Shown here piece by piece: positions 58,801-64,000 of a DNA stretch of 64,000 nt. The position numbers and the translations under genes were made by a program. The notes beneath the pieces were generated by a model. The model was not told where the DNA came from, searched no databases, and worked only from the letters and a program-made list of their open reading frames with translations. Every line of letters begins with the position of its first letter. The first letter of the stretch is position 1. Source of the DNA: Phoebastria nigripes (lineage: Eukaryota; Chordata; Aves; Procellariiformes; Diomedeidae); assembly GCA_035582835.1 (NCBI GenBank), contig JAYKAV010003359.1, forward strand, positions 186,001 through 250,000. The letters run 5' to 3'.

Positions 58801-60991
58801 GGTGAAGGGGACAAATGTTTCTTTCCCTTCATTCCCTTACAGATCCCTTGGAAAAATCCTGTGCACTGGGCTTTGCACCAGTGGCCAACAGTTGGTCCTA
58901 AAATAACCTACTATGACTAAGGAGAGGAAGTGGTCATTCCTGCATCCTTCCCACAGTGCTGAGAGACATTTGCTGTCCTTTCCCACAATGCAACTCAGAT
59001 TCGAACGGTTTCTGTGGCAAATAGGGGTGAAAACATAATTTCTCTACTCTGTGCCAAAGCCTGGACAGCAAGCACATGTCATGGTGTGCATGTGTGGGAA
59101 GGGGAGGAAGCCACCACATAGCCGGGAACCAGATAAAAAGGAAAATAATTTCCTGCGGTCTGAAACTTGATGGCCACCCTAGTGCTTCTGTTGCTACAAC
59201 TTCAGGGTGCAACCTCACTGTTAATGGAATTGCATGGGGAGTAATTGCCAGATATGACTAATGTTCCTTGTGTGTCATGAACTGACATAAGTATATTTCA
59301 AGGCTGTGTGCAGCACAAGAAGGACTCAGAAACAGATCAACTGTGAGGCTGTATTAAGTAGAGCAGATGGGGAGGAGATGCTTAGCTAGGAAATAGTTTC
59401 TTTAGAAACGCAGTGTGTGTTTCCCAGCTTTGCTTATTGATGAGAGGTTGAAGCATGGGTCCCTGCCCTTCCCTGCTCATTGTTAAGTGTTACTTCAAAC
59501 AGCCGCTTAACAAAATAACTGCAAGAGGCTGAAGGAGGAGGTTGTATTGCCCATTCATCTACCCCTTACTGGTATGGTTACTGTGTGACCCACAATTGTT
59601 AAGCTGGACCCCATAGAAGAGGGAGTCCCCAAGGAGGGTGCTAGCAGTCTGCTATCTATTTGGCTCAGAGGAATCAACTTTTCATTAATTTCCTCCGGTG
59701 GAGGTTTCCGAGGGGATGCACCACATATGCTCTTCCTCAGACTGACACAGTCTGGTTTGCGCTGGCCACCCACGGGTTCCCATGTTCCTCAACGCCGCTT
59801 GTCATTTCAGCCTCCTTTTGGCACTGTGTTCCCGGGATCTGTGCACGAGCACCAGTGCTGGCACAATTCTGCATAGACCACCTGTGAATTTGAGCCATGG
59901 GGTTTAATTATTTTCGTAATGGATTATCAAGAGATCGTATCACTGTTGTTGAGGTACTCTTAGCAGAATTTTAAGTGTTAGTAAAATCTGCTTAAAATGG
60001 ACAACTTTGTCCTTGTTCTTTTTGTTCATTTCTGTCTCCCACTGTAGTACTCATGTGTTGATTAATATGCTACTTGCAGAAATACACAGGCTAATGATAC
60101 ATGGAAAAGCAAACTGTTTCTGCTCCTGCTTGCATTTCCTTTCAGGTTTGCAGTTTTAAAGAGAACAGCAAAAGCTGAAATAAAAGCTGAACCAAAACAA
60201 ATTTCTGTGCTGGGAGCCTTTACTGATCAAGGTGTGCATGGCAGTCAATTCAGTTACAAATCTGAGTTGTCTTTTGTTAAAGTTCCATTGTCTGTTCCAA
60301 AATCCTGCTGGCCATCCCCTAGTTCCCTGGTGAACTTGCCAAAAGCACAGCATGTGATGGCATGGAGGAAAGAACCCTCATTCCGGAATGGGAGAGTTGT
60401 GTGCTACGTCAGTTGGCTGGCCTGGCCTGGCCTGGCCCTCTATAGTCCTGAATTTAGTCCCTAGTGCAGCTGTGAAGTCTTGGATAAGCTACTTCCCCTT
60501 TTTATTTCCCCTGCTCCCATCTATCCGTCTAGAGCTTTGGGGTGGGGGTTGCTTTTCGTGGTGTTTAAAATGGTGCTTGGAGCATAGGTGCTCCAGTAAT
60601 ATGAGGTAAATGACGATGGTGTTGCCTTACTGGCCTCTGCCAAGAAAAATGAAGGAAAAGCCCATTTCTGTTCTGACTACCTTCTGTTCCTTGGTTAGCA
60701 GAGACTTTCAAAATGGAGGTCGAGGTCAAATGGCAAGCTGGTTGCAATCAATGGGCACTTTTCACTCATTTCAGGAAGCTTTGGAATAGACCTTTTGTGT
60801 GTAACACCGGTTTCATGTTAGCTATGCCATTTCCTCATACATTATTTGCATGTAATAAGGCTGCTGTTTCCCTCCCCTTTTTTTCTTTCCTTTTCAGAGG
60901 AGGAATGATCCAGACTTGTGAACAGTATCAATTTGTCCATCATGTCATGAGCTTGTACGGAAAACAGCTTTCTAGAGCAGCAGAAGAATAA
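21649..60991 (+). CDS. PTPN5: Tyrosine-protein phosphatase non-receptor type 5 (STEP), spliced from 12 coding exons
   Basis: STEP is a neuron-enriched phosphatase that, from mammalian work, dephosphorylates ERK1/2, p38, Fyn, Pyk2 and glutamate-receptor subunits, opposing synaptic strengthening. Twelve exons sum to 1578 nt from the ATG at 21649, i.e. 525 residues plus TAA, with every border GT/AG and every phase consistent. Layout: acidic N-terminus 1-45; membrane segments about 46-66 and 99-127; RRQS (Ser144); KIM around 202-218; PTP domain about 265-515 with WPD at 419-421, Cys456 and Arg462 of HCSAGIGRT, and the Q-loop QTCEQYQF. The start is the first Met of an exon aligning to mammalian STEP61 (MESMDEAE versus MEALDEAE); an upstream coding exon cannot be excluded. 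Differences from mouse: 16 residues shorter over most of its length, no proline-rich segments, Met173 replaced by Thr157, Cys65 by Tyr46. PTPRR and PTPN7 share the KIM-PTP layout but lack this N-terminus. Confidence 0.97.
21811..22745 (+). other. PTPN5 intron between coding exons 1 and 2
   Basis: Phase-0 intron of 935 bp with a short GT-rich stretch near 22283-22297. Nothing else was recognised. Confidence 0.9.
22746..22865 (+). CDS. PTPN5: PTPN5 coding exon 2 (residues 55-94)
   Basis: Acceptor TTACACAG at 22745, donor GAG|GTAAGT at 22866; 120 nt, phase 0 to phase 0. It completes membrane segment 1 ([12 protein letters not shown]) and encodes the lumenal or hairpin loop up to FLSDQGE. Cys57 aligns with mouse Cys76, one of two cysteines reported to mediate STEP61 dimerisation. 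Similarity to mammals is moderate and falls off in the loop, as expected for the STEP61-specific N-terminus. Confidence 0.93.
22866..24749 (+). other. PTPN5 intron between coding exons 2 and 3
   Basis: Phase-0 intron of 1884 bp. It contains a degenerate ancient-repeat-like stretch around 23376-23500 (alternating GGTGTA / TACACC-type motifs) and a short CACTGAAGTCCATTA motif near 24146. No exon was seen. Confidence 0.85.
24750..24833 (+). CDS. PTPN5: PTPN5 coding exon 3 (residues 95-122)
   Basis: Acceptor GTTTCACAG at 24749, donor CTG|GTAAGT at 24834; 84 nt, phase 0 to phase 0. It encodes DLTRIGSIV followed by an uninterrupted hydrophobic stretch rich in Leu, Val and Ser: membrane segment 2. 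In mammals this pair of segments anchors STEP61 to ER and postsynaptic membranes with the catalytic domain in the cytosol. Skipping this exon would keep the frame and remove most of one membrane segment. Confidence 0.95.
25583..26160 (-). mobile_element. CR1 LINE 3' fragment (antisense, diverged)
   Basis: It begins at its 3' end with CATAGAATCAT, then GGGAAGGGACCTCTGGAGAT, and runs through the conserved CR1 tail (TTCCTAATGTCTAATCTGAAT; CTCCTCTTTGCCAGGCTGAAC) to CTGGCCACACTCC. The minus strand encodes a broken remnant of the reverse-transcriptase C-terminal tail ([19 protein letters not shown]). Divergence and frame breaks suggest an older copy than the one at 27641. Confidence 0.9.
26895..27000. 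repeat. Old interspersed repeat remnant beside the LTR
   Basis: The stretch AGAACATAAGAAATGTCC ... GTCAGACCAATGGTCCAT ... GCCCAGTAT ... AACAGTGGC matches a motif series I know from abundant reptile and bird interspersed repeats (the 'transcript fragment' pattern GGTCAGACCAA-GGTCCAT). Only about 100 bp remains. The LTR starting at 27022 may have inserted into or beside it. I cannot name the family with certainty. Confidence 0.5.
27016..27021. repeat. Left target-site duplication of the solo LTR
   Basis: CTACCT lies directly before the LTR and recurs directly after it at 27612-27617, marking the insertion site. Confidence 0.85.
27022..27611 (-). mobile_element. Solo LTR of an avian endogenous retrovirus (antisense to PTPN5)
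   Basis: It reads TGTCCTGGTTTCAGCTGGGA at its 5' end on the minus strand and ends ...GGTTAAACCACAACA, so the termini are TG...CA, flanked by a perfect 6-bp duplication CTACCT. No internal gag, pol or env is present, as expected after LTR-LTR recombination. On the minus strand a TATATAAA box lies at 27342-27349, and an ATTAAA polyadenylation signal at 27149-27154. The CRE-like site at 27357-27364 is TGATGTCA, a CpG-decayed version of the one in the related LTR at 44610. An internal (AAT)n expansion near 27163-27190 distinguishes the copy. Class assignment (ERVK-like by 6-bp duplication, ERVL-like by the sister copy) is uncertain. Confidence 0.88.
27612..27617. repeat. Right target-site duplication of the solo LTR
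   Basis: CTACCT, identical to 27016-27021. Confidence 0.85.
27641..28250 (-). mobile_element. CR1 LINE 3' fragment (antisense)
   Basis: It has a 3' terminus with GATCACAGAAT and GGTTTGGGTTGGAAGGGACC, and runs to GCTGGCCACACTTCTTTTGATGCAGCCCAGG. The minus strand keeps a 128-codon frame (27733-28119) for the polyprotein tail: [51 protein letters not shown]. It shares subfamily features with the copy at 55034. The open frame over its preserved length suggests a relatively young insertion. Confidence 0.95.
31042..31280 (+). CDS. PTPN5: PTPN5 coding exon 4 (residues 123-201 and part of 202)
   Basis: Acceptor TTTCCTGCAG at 31041, donor AAAG|GTAGGG at 31281; 239 nt, entering in phase 0 and leaving in phase 2. 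It encodes [20 protein letters not shown], then [18 protein letters not shown], an acidic stretch ([18 protein letters not shown]) and SVGLQER. Ser144 in RRQS corresponds to the PKA-site Ser160 of mouse STEP61. The second proline-rich region of mammals is reduced to RPDPS. Thr157 stands where mouse Met173 starts STEP46. The acidic segment is nearly identical to mammals. Confidence 0.98.
31281..34589 (+). other. PTPN5 intron between coding exons 4 and 5
   Basis: Phase-2 intron of 3309 bp, AT-rich, with a short GT-rich stretch near 32119-32133. A degenerate old-repeat-like segment lies around 34400-34500 (CTTGTCTACAC ... CCAGCTGGGTGC). No other exon was recognised. Confidence 0.85.
34590..34779 (+). 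CDS. PTPN5: PTPN5 coding exon 5: kinase-interaction motif (residues 202-265)
   Basis: Acceptor GTTTTACAG at 34589, donor TTT|GTGAGT at 34780; 190 nt, phase 2 in, phase 0 out. It encodes [17 protein letters not shown], the KIM that docks ERK and p38, followed by the kinase-specificity segment and [12 protein letters not shown]. Known regulatory positions are all kept: Ser205 (PKA site, mouse Ser221), the Ser208-Leu209 calpain cleavage bond (224-225), Thr215-Pro (Thr231) and Ser228-Pro (Ser244), the last two being proline-directed sites of p38. Docking and its control are therefore predicted to work as in mammals. Confidence 0.98.
34780..37839 (+). other. PTPN5 intron between coding exons 5 and 6
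   Basis: Phase-0 intron of 3060 bp. It contains a T15 run at 36429-36443 and an ancient palindromic repeat remnant near 36618-36688. Minus-strand frames at 35343-35753 have no recognised content. Confidence 0.85.
36618..36688. repeat. Ancient palindromic repeat remnant
   Basis: The stretch TTTTTACTCAGGCAGAAGTCC, TGTTGATTTCACCGAGAGCTT, GCTTGAGCACTGAATGAC follows the order of a palindromic amniote repeat whose core is CCATTGACTTCAATGG, flanked by ACTCAGGCAAAA and TTTTGCCTGAGTAA arms. It is strongly diverged. The family name was not established. Confidence 0.55.
37840..37924 (+). CDS. PTPN5: PTPN5 coding exon 6 (residues 266-293 and part of 294)
   Basis: Acceptor TTTTTTTAAACAG at 37839, donor CCAA|GTAAGT at 37925; 85 nt, phase 0 in, phase 1 out. 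It encodes [20 protein letters not shown] and then NRYKTILP, the start of the PTP domain including the phosphotyrosine-recognition loop ([10 protein letters not shown]). It is essentially identical to mammals. Confidence 0.98.
38519..38915. other. Unidentified overlapping open frames inside the intron
   Basis: The + strand is open from ATG 38523 to the stop at 38913-38915 (130 codons, one ambiguous base at 38717). The minus strand is open for 98 codons from 38815 to 38519. The minus product is hydrophobic and rich in Ala, Gly, Ile and Leu ([37 protein letters not shown]). The + product is more polar. I recognise neither, and no poly-A tail or target duplication marks a retrocopy. Chance openness is possible; a fossil of a mobile element or virus is an alternative. 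Confidence 0.25.
39238..40125 (+). mobile_element. CR1 LINE 3' fragment, about 890 bp, sense orientation
   Basis: It starts inside the reverse-transcriptase C-terminal region ([11 protein letters not shown]...; [40 protein letters not shown]) and continues through the tail ([60 protein letters not shown]) to the CR1 3' terminus, repeated ATGATTCT / ATGATTCTATG at 40108-40125. One in-frame TAG at 39447-39449 breaks the frame; beyond it a 193-codon frame (39459-40040) stays open. It is 5' truncated, lacks the RT catalytic motifs, and is therefore not autonomous. It is the only CR1 of the window in the same orientation as PTPN5. Confidence 0.96.
42638..42705. repeat. Ancient palindromic repeat remnant
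   Basis: GGGCCTCAGCTCGCATTAAAATCAGTGG, then GCTCCCATTGACTTCAGTGG, match the amniote palindromic repeat with core CCATTGACTTCAATGG. One arm is well preserved and the other eroded. Confidence 0.6.
43351..43430 (+). CDS. PTPN5: PTPN5 coding exon 7 (part of residue 294, 295-320)
   Basis: Acceptor CACCTTTCAG at 43350, donor AGG|GTAAGA at 43431; 80 nt, phase 1 in, phase 0 out. It encodes [20 protein letters not shown] and NANYIR, the conserved PTP motif with the substrate-loop strand. The only visible change from the human protein is in the loop (ADQ for PDP). Confidence 0.98.
43431..43916 (+). other. PTPN5 intron between coding exons 7 and 8
   Basis: The shortest intron (486 bp, phase 0). Nothing else was recognised. 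Confidence 0.95.
43917..44054 (+). CDS. PTPN5: PTPN5 coding exon 8 (residues 321-366)
   Basis: Acceptor TTGTTGGCAG at 43916, donor GAG|GTAATG at 44055; 138 nt, phase 0 both ends. It encodes [27 protein letters not shown] and [14 protein letters not shown], the hydrophobic-core strands and signature blocks of classical PTP domains. The donor GTAATG is slightly weaker than the others. Confidence 0.98.
44605..44609. repeat. Left target-site duplication of the second solo LTR
   Basis: ACCAC abuts the LTR and is repeated at 45191-45195. Confidence 0.8.
44610..45190 (-). mobile_element. Solo LTR of the same endogenous-retrovirus family (antisense), promoter motifs intact
   Basis: The termini on the minus strand are TGTCCTGGTTTCAGCTGGGA ... 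GGTTAAACCACGACA, flanked by the 5-bp duplication ACCAC. It aligns along most of its length with the LTR at 27022 (GAATCGGAAGGGTAAAAGTGA; TTATATACTGAGCATGA; CCTCCCAGCTTCTTGTGCACCT in + orientation) but differs in the central part. On the minus strand it keeps, in order, a CCAAT box (44964-44968), a perfect CRE TGACGTCA (44938-44945), a TATATAAA box (44923-44930) and an ATTAAA signal (44735-44740). It has no internal viral genes. Confidence 0.92.
44923..44968 (-). promoter_or_regulatory. LTR core promoter: CCAAT box, CRE and TATA box
   Basis: Reading the minus strand: CCAAT at 44968-44964, TGACGTCA at 44945-44938, TATATAAA at 44930-44923. Spacing and order fit an RNA polymerase II promoter firing leftwards, antisense to PTPN5, with a start expected roughly 25-30 bp beyond the TATA box. 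Activity is inferred, not shown. Confidence 0.55.
45191..45195. repeat. Right target-site duplication of the second solo LTR
   Basis: ACCAC, identical to 44605-44609. Confidence 0.8.
47628..47657. repeat. Two-copy 15-bp tandem repeat
   Basis: TTAATCATTATTATC occurs twice in direct succession without mismatch. Confidence 0.95.
48006..48116 (+). CDS. PTPN5: PTPN5 coding exon 9 (residues 367-403)
   Basis: Acceptor TATATTGCACACAG at 48005, donor AAG|GTAAAT at 48117; 111 nt, phase 0 both ends. It encodes [20 protein letters not shown] and [11 protein letters not shown], the KC-YWP block and following strands of the PTP domain. It is highly similar to the mammalian protein. Confidence 0.97.
49821..49848. 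repeat. C-run directly joined to an A-run
   Basis: Eleven C followed by seventeen A. It has the same architecture as 14597-14624. Confidence 0.95.
50291..50324. repeat. 34-base A homopolymer
   Basis: An unbroken A34 preceded by five C and followed by an A-rich CAAAAC region. It could be the tail of a retroinsertion or a simple repeat; no retrocopy body was recognised upstream. Confidence 0.95.
52968..53128 (+). CDS. PTPN5: PTPN5 coding exon 10: WPD loop and catalytic Cys (residues 404-456, part of 457)
   Basis: Acceptor GGATTGCAG at 52967, donor TGCAG|GTAAAT at 53129; 161 nt, phase 0 in, phase 2 out. It encodes [40 protein letters not shown] and NAPVIVHC. Asp421 of WPD is the general acid, and Cys456 is the nucleophile of HC(X)5R. 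The Ser following the Cys is split across the splice junction (AG|T). The KGEEVRN segment differs from the mammalian SGTEERG but has the same length. Confidence 0.98.
55034..55490 (-). mobile_element. CR1 LINE 3' fragment (antisense)
   Basis: It starts GGATCATAGAAT and continues AAAGGTCATCTAGTCCAACC, CCCCTGCAATGAGCAGGGAC, through the conserved tail to TCTCAGCCTTTCTTCATTGG. The minus strand carries a 111-codon frame (55112-55447) with [12 protein letters not shown] residues ([20 protein letters not shown]) and [20 protein letters not shown], with one ambiguous base at 55274. It is very close to the copy at 27641, i.e. the same subfamily. A CTAGATGA duplication near 55050 precedes the conserved part. 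Confidence 0.95.
55771..55803. repeat. T22 joined to A11
   Basis: Twenty-two T followed directly by eleven A, so the right half is a perfect inverted repeat able to fold as a hairpin. Confidence 0.95.
57007..57120 (+). CDS. PTPN5: PTPN5 coding exon 11: phosphate-binding loop (part of 457, 458-494, part of 495)
   Basis: Acceptor CTTCCCTTAG at 57006, donor GACAG|GTAAGA at 57121; 114 nt, phase 2 in and out. It completes the P-loop as [10 protein letters not shown], with Arg462 as the phosphate-binding arginine, then [20 protein letters not shown] and TACQLRLD. It is very close to human (SICCQQLRQEGVVDILKTTC region). Confidence 0.98.
57359..57380. repeat. Overlapping perfect palindromes around CAGCTG E-boxes
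   Basis: CTGCACAGCTGTGCAG (57359-57374) is a perfect 16-bp palindrome, and GTGCAGCTGCAC (57369-57380) a perfect 12-bp palindrome overlapping it. Each centres on or contains an E-box-like CAGCTG. Confidence 0.9.
60419..60438. repeat. (GGCCT)n short tandem repeat
   Basis: Four GGCCT-type pentamers in succession; GC-rich against an AT-rich background. Confidence 0.9.
60898..60991 (+). CDS. PTPN5: PTPN5 coding exon 12 with stop codon (part of 495, 496-525)
   Basis: Acceptor TTCCTTTTCAG at 60897; the stop TAA is at 60989-60991. It encodes [20 protein letters not shown] followed by [10 protein letters not shown]. Gln in QTCEQYQF is the Q-loop residue that positions water for phosphoenzyme hydrolysis. 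The tail has the same length as in mammals but ends RAAEE instead of a QSPE-type sequence. The coding sum closes exactly in frame here. Confidence 0.98.
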
Positions 60992-61920
60992 GTGTTCATG
61001 ATATTCCTAAAGGCTAAAACCAAGAGAACTTTTGACTGCATTCAGATATATTTCAGATCTGATAAGAGACACATGGTAACCTGGCTGTCTTAGCTGGAAA
61101 GAAAGATATACTATTTTACTTTGGTATTGCTTTTATGCTCTTGTTTGCATTGACATTTAAGAGCTGAGGTACGCCTTGTCTTAAACATATGTGACAGGAC
61201 ATAATCTTCACCAAAAAAGGCTTATTTATACTGTAAATAAGAATAGTAACTTCATTTGTTACAAAAACAAGAAAAAAATCAGGAAAAAAACCACTGTCTT
61301 CAGTTTGCTATTTTTAAAAAATCGTTGTTAATATATCCAAATACAGTGTGAAACTTTTTGAATTGTCATGCTGAAATGTGCCGTATGTTGACTAAGCTTG
61401 AAAGTAACTTTTTGCCTCTTTCTGATTGTTTTTACATTTTACCGAATACTGTGTATATCGTAAACCTTCTGAGCCTCTGCGTTGAAAGATTCAAGTAGAT
61501 TCACATTGAAATGATGTTTCACACATCATGTTTGCTTGTTTATTTTTTCTAAAGCAGTCCACCACCAGTGTTATCAGAACTAAGGGGAAAAAAATACTTC
61601 AATGATGTGAGTTGAATTCTTACCTCCAATTCTTACCAGCAATGTACCCCAGTACCATGACAGCTGGGTGAATCTGATGTGAATAGTAGAAGTTCATCTG
61701 AACATAAATTCTTTATGCATTACCTTTTCTTTGTCAATATTTTGGCATCTCAGTCTGCAGCCAGATTTGATTTTTGCAAATAGTTTCTCTTTTTACATTC
61801 AGACCACAATCCGAATACAATTTCCCCTGAAATCTGAGGTTTGAAATCAGGTGAGGAATTTTGTGAGTTGAATTCATCTTTATTAAAAATGTAATAATAA
61901 AATCACTTGTATTCTATGAA
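60992..61920 (+). other. PTPN5: PTPN5 3' untranslated region
   Basis: AT-rich sequence after the stop with a TGTAAATA Pumilio-type element (61232-61239), several long A/T runs, and the first AATAAA at 61896-61901. A transcript end about 15-25 bases after that signal is the simplest model, giving a UTR of around 0.93 kb. The exact cleavage site is inferred. Confidence 0.7.
61896..61901 (+). terminator. PTPN5: Polyadenylation signal AATAAA, likely main site
   Basis: Canonical hexamer about 905 bases after the stop, followed by TTGTATTC and other T-rich sequence. It is the first canonical signal downstream of the coding region. Confidence 0.65.
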
Positions 61921-62431
61921 TTTAAACTTGTTTCAAAGCTTTGAGGGTGACCGGGTGCCCAGTGCTCATTAAAATTAACGCAAATCCTATAGGCAGCTTT
62001 AAAAAAAATCAGTCTGAACATGTTGGCTGCTTTTTCATAAATTTGCCCTCAAACTAAATTTAGACAATCATTATCCCATTCTAATCACTAGTCCGGGCAG
62101 CAGTGTTTCCTTTTCAATAATACAGACTGCTGCCCATGCTTTTCTTTTTAGATCTCAGTCAGGCTGTGAAGACTGTCGTTTTTGTTTAATGCTTACAGGT
62201 AAGCACATGTTTAAGTGCTTTACTGAGCAGAGAAAAATGGAGGTACNCAGGACCCTTAACATGAAAGATGAGTGTTTTGTGAATAGAAGCTGTAATGATC
62301 TACTAAAATATTTTTGCTTCTCTTTATTTGTAACAATAACCAAAACCCACTGCTTTTATTAGTGCAGGAGATTCTGAGAATTTACTGCACTTCCTAATCA
62401 GGAGAAGGTAAAGCAGCTCTCAGAACAATAA

Positions 62432-62495
62432 GGGCTGATCCTGCTCCCACTGAGGTTTTGCCATTGACGTCAGTAGGTGCAGGGTGTAGGGCCTG
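62432..62495. repeat. Ancient palindromic repeat remnant
   Basis: GGGCTGATCCTGCTCCCACT, GAGGTTTTGCCATTGACGTC, AGTAGGTGCAGGGTGTAGGGCC: GATCCTGCTCCCA at one end mirrors the degraded TGCAGGGT-GGGCC end around a CCATTGACNTCAGT core. This is the same repeat type as at 42638. Confidence 0.6.
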
Positions 62496-62979
62496 AAATG
62501 TTATGCCTACAACTTCATCACTGTGGGGAAAGTTTCCCAATATTTCAGTACACATCCTTTGTGTTTATTCTGTATTCATGAACGTGTAAAAATCCTGTCA
62601 GCAGGGTTTGCATGAATGTGTGGCAAAATGTGTTATCTTTAAACCACTTGATTTTATTGCTGTATTTAAAATATTTCCTTCAGTGAGAAGCTAGCAGGAA
62701 GAACTGGCATTCTTTTTAAAAATACTGGTGGTAGTCATTAAATAGAGCAATAAACTTAAGCTTTTGAGCATAACATGACTGTTAGTTTTATGTAAACCTT
62801 GCTAGCTATATTCTCCCCATTGCTACCGATTCTTTAGAAGGAGTAACACTATTCCATCTAAGCACTCCTTAGAAATAACAAAAGCACCACTGATGTTCTG
62901 AATAACATTGTAAGTGGAACTCCCTATAAATGATGTTTTCAGCTGTTCAGTGCCCTTCAGTGTCAAAACTGACTCAGTG

Positions 62980-62985
62980 AATAAA
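62980..62985 (+). terminator. Distal polyadenylation signal AATAAA
   Basis: The hexamer is followed within 20 bases by TTGTTGTGTC, a GT-rich downstream element, making this a plausible distal end for a PTPN5 isoform with about 2 kb of 3' UTR. Another hexamer at 62749-62754 lacks an obvious GT-rich partner. Confidence 0.4.
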
Positions 62986-63177
62986 ATTATTTGTTGTGTC
63001 ATCAGCTTCCTGTGCATCTGCTAAAGAATATTTGTTGATGATTGATAGGAGTGTGCATATAGGAGTGAAGTTCAATGTATAAGTTGCCTCCTGTACAAGG
63101 AGACTTTCTAGAGGAGAATTGCTTTATGGCAAACAAGGTATAAAGGGCTCTAAGATACTGACTTTGAGGTCCTTGCG

Positions 63178-63262
63178 TAGATCCTCAGCAGATATTAGTT
63201 GGCAGTGCTTCACTGACTTGAGTAGAAGTGAACAATTTATACTGATGAAGGAAATCTAGCCT
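63178..63262. repeat. Ancient palindromic repeat remnant
   Basis: GTAGATCCTCAGCAGATATT, CTTCACTGACTTGAGTAG, TATACTGATGAAGGAAATCTAGCC: the GATCCTCAGC arm and the degraded GATGAAGGAAATCTAGCC arm flank an ACTGACTT core, matching a known type of reptile/bird palindromic repeat. Confidence 0.55.
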
Positions 63263-63546
63263 GCTGTTCGCTCCCATTCTATGTATGTGGAATGTCCTGA
63301 GAGAGTGGTCACTGATAAAATCGGGCTGTTTTGTATCAATTCACTAGTACAAAGCAAATGTCAGCCTAGTTGCACACTCTGGTTATGAGGGCTGCACAGC
63401 TGCCATCTCACACCAGGCAAGAGCATGCCACTTGGTCAGGATCAAAATACTCAAATGCCTCTTGAAGCGTTATTTTGTCTAACAGATTTGGAGCTAATCC
63501 TCCTATTTACTCTTTGGCCTTACCGTAATTAACATATTTCTCTCTG

Positions 63547-63595
63547 TCTCTTCCTCTCTTCCTCTCCTCTTCCTCTCTTCCTCTCTCTCTCTCTC
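63547..63595. repeat. 49-base pure polypyrimidine (CT-rich) tract
   Basis: Uninterrupted C/T with CTCTTC units ending in (CT)n. The mirror-symmetric character makes triplex (H-DNA) formation possible. Confidence 0.9.
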
Positions 63596-64000
63596 GTTTT
63601 TTAAAATAGAATTTGAGGTCTGAAGGACCTTATATCAGCTGTTCTGATATAAGCTGTTCTCTTCTGACAGCAGAGGTAGTCTTAAGAAGTGCTTANGATT
63701 AGCAGAAAGGAGCTCTGGCCATGCAGAAGCACTTGAGATGAGTGGGGCTTCTGCTTCTGTAATCAGTAAGTTTGAAACTGAGCTGACAATAGGAACTAAG
63801 CTAAGCTATGTGTCTTACTAGACTTCTCTTTTTACTGGACACTCTTTCTCTTTTAAAAGAAAATTCCTAGCACACTTCATCCACTCTCTCCAGCTCACTG
63901 CCCAGGCCTCTTTGTACCAGAGACTACAGCATTAATACGTACAACATAGTTGTTTCCCAGAGGACTGAATTCCTCTCTCCAGGTAGGTTAGCATATAACA

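Larger units (their letters stand above)
57121..60897 (+). other. PTPN5 intron between coding exons 11 and 12
   Basis: Phase-2 intron of 3777 bp. It contains overlapping short palindromes near 57359-57380 and a (GGCCT)n tract at 60419-60438. An old SINE-like tail is possible around 60465-60510 but not established. No exon was seen. Confidence 0.9.
61921..64000. other. Downstream flank, no second gene recognised
   Basis: No coding exon was found. It contains two further AATAAA motifs (62749, 62980), two ancient palindromic repeat remnants (62432-62495, 63178-63262) and a 49-base pure pyrimidine tract (63547-63595). It could include a longer 3' UTR isoform. Confidence 0.6.

Noticed and set aside
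60465..60510. Sequence like the 3' part of a MIR-type SINE (CTGTGAAGTCTTGGATAAGC followed by TTCCCC).
   Set aside because: Only a short, degenerate match by eye; cannot be separated from chance without a repeat-library alignment.
31042..60991. Alternative identity as PTPRR or PTPN7, which share the KIM-PTP architecture.
   Set aside because: [16 protein letters not shown], the acidic segment [17 protein letters not shown] and the exon-by-exon match to STEP are specific to PTPN5.
3187..63696. Scattered single ambiguous bases (n) such as 3187, 29061, 34966, 38717, 45029, 55274, 57151 and 62247.
   Set aside because: Isolated base-call or consensus ambiguities; none falls inside a PTPN5 coding exon, so they do not affect the gene model.
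1..64000. CRISPR arrays, operons, phage or plasmid features.
   Set aside because: No regularly spaced repeats or prokaryotic gene arrangement; the spliced gene and CR1/LTR content are vertebrate.

Overview
The window is vertebrate nuclear DNA, almost certainly from a bird. It has long AT-rich introns with GT-AG splice sites, avian-type CR1 LINE 3' fragments (five recognised), and two related solo endogenous-retroviral LTRs of a type I associate with birds. No prokaryotic gene, operon, CRISPR array or tRNA was seen. Most of the longer open frames in the window are chance frames in noncoding DNA.

One protein-coding gene explains the window: PTPN5, the striatal-enriched protein tyrosine phosphatase STEP, on the + strand. 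Twelve coding exons between 21649 and 60991 join in frame with canonical GT/AG borders. They give 525 codons plus a stop, close to the 541 residues of mouse STEP61. In order the product has a short acidic N-terminus, two membrane segments, a PKA-type site, the kinase-interaction motif (KIM), and a complete classical PTP domain with the WPD loop, the HC(X)5R signature and the Q-loop. A candidate further 5' exon (16933-17067) has strong splice sites, but its only reading frame closes after 26 codons. It may be 5' UTR carrying an upstream ORF, or the diverged counterpart of the mammalian extreme N-terminus. The promoter and true first exon were not recognised and may lie upstream of the window.

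Layout: 1-16932 is upstream or first-intron DNA with one CR1 piece and simple repeats. 16933-21643 is the candidate 5' exon and its intron. 21644-60991 is the coding part of PTPN5; its introns carry four CR1 fragments, two antisense solo LTRs and an older repeat. 60992 to about 61920 is the 3' UTR, ending near an AATAAA. 61921-64000 is downstream DNA with more AATAAA motifs and old repeats.

The most interesting points are bird/mammal differences within STEP. The methionine that starts mammalian cytosolic STEP46 is threonine. Both proline-rich segments are absent. One of the two membrane cysteines reported to mediate dimerisation is tyrosine. The KIM, with its regulatory sites, and the catalytic core are intact. 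I found no evidence of a wholly new biological system. The remaining unexplained structure is palindromic ancient repeats, C-run/A-run junctions and one pair of unidentified overlapping ORFs in an intron.
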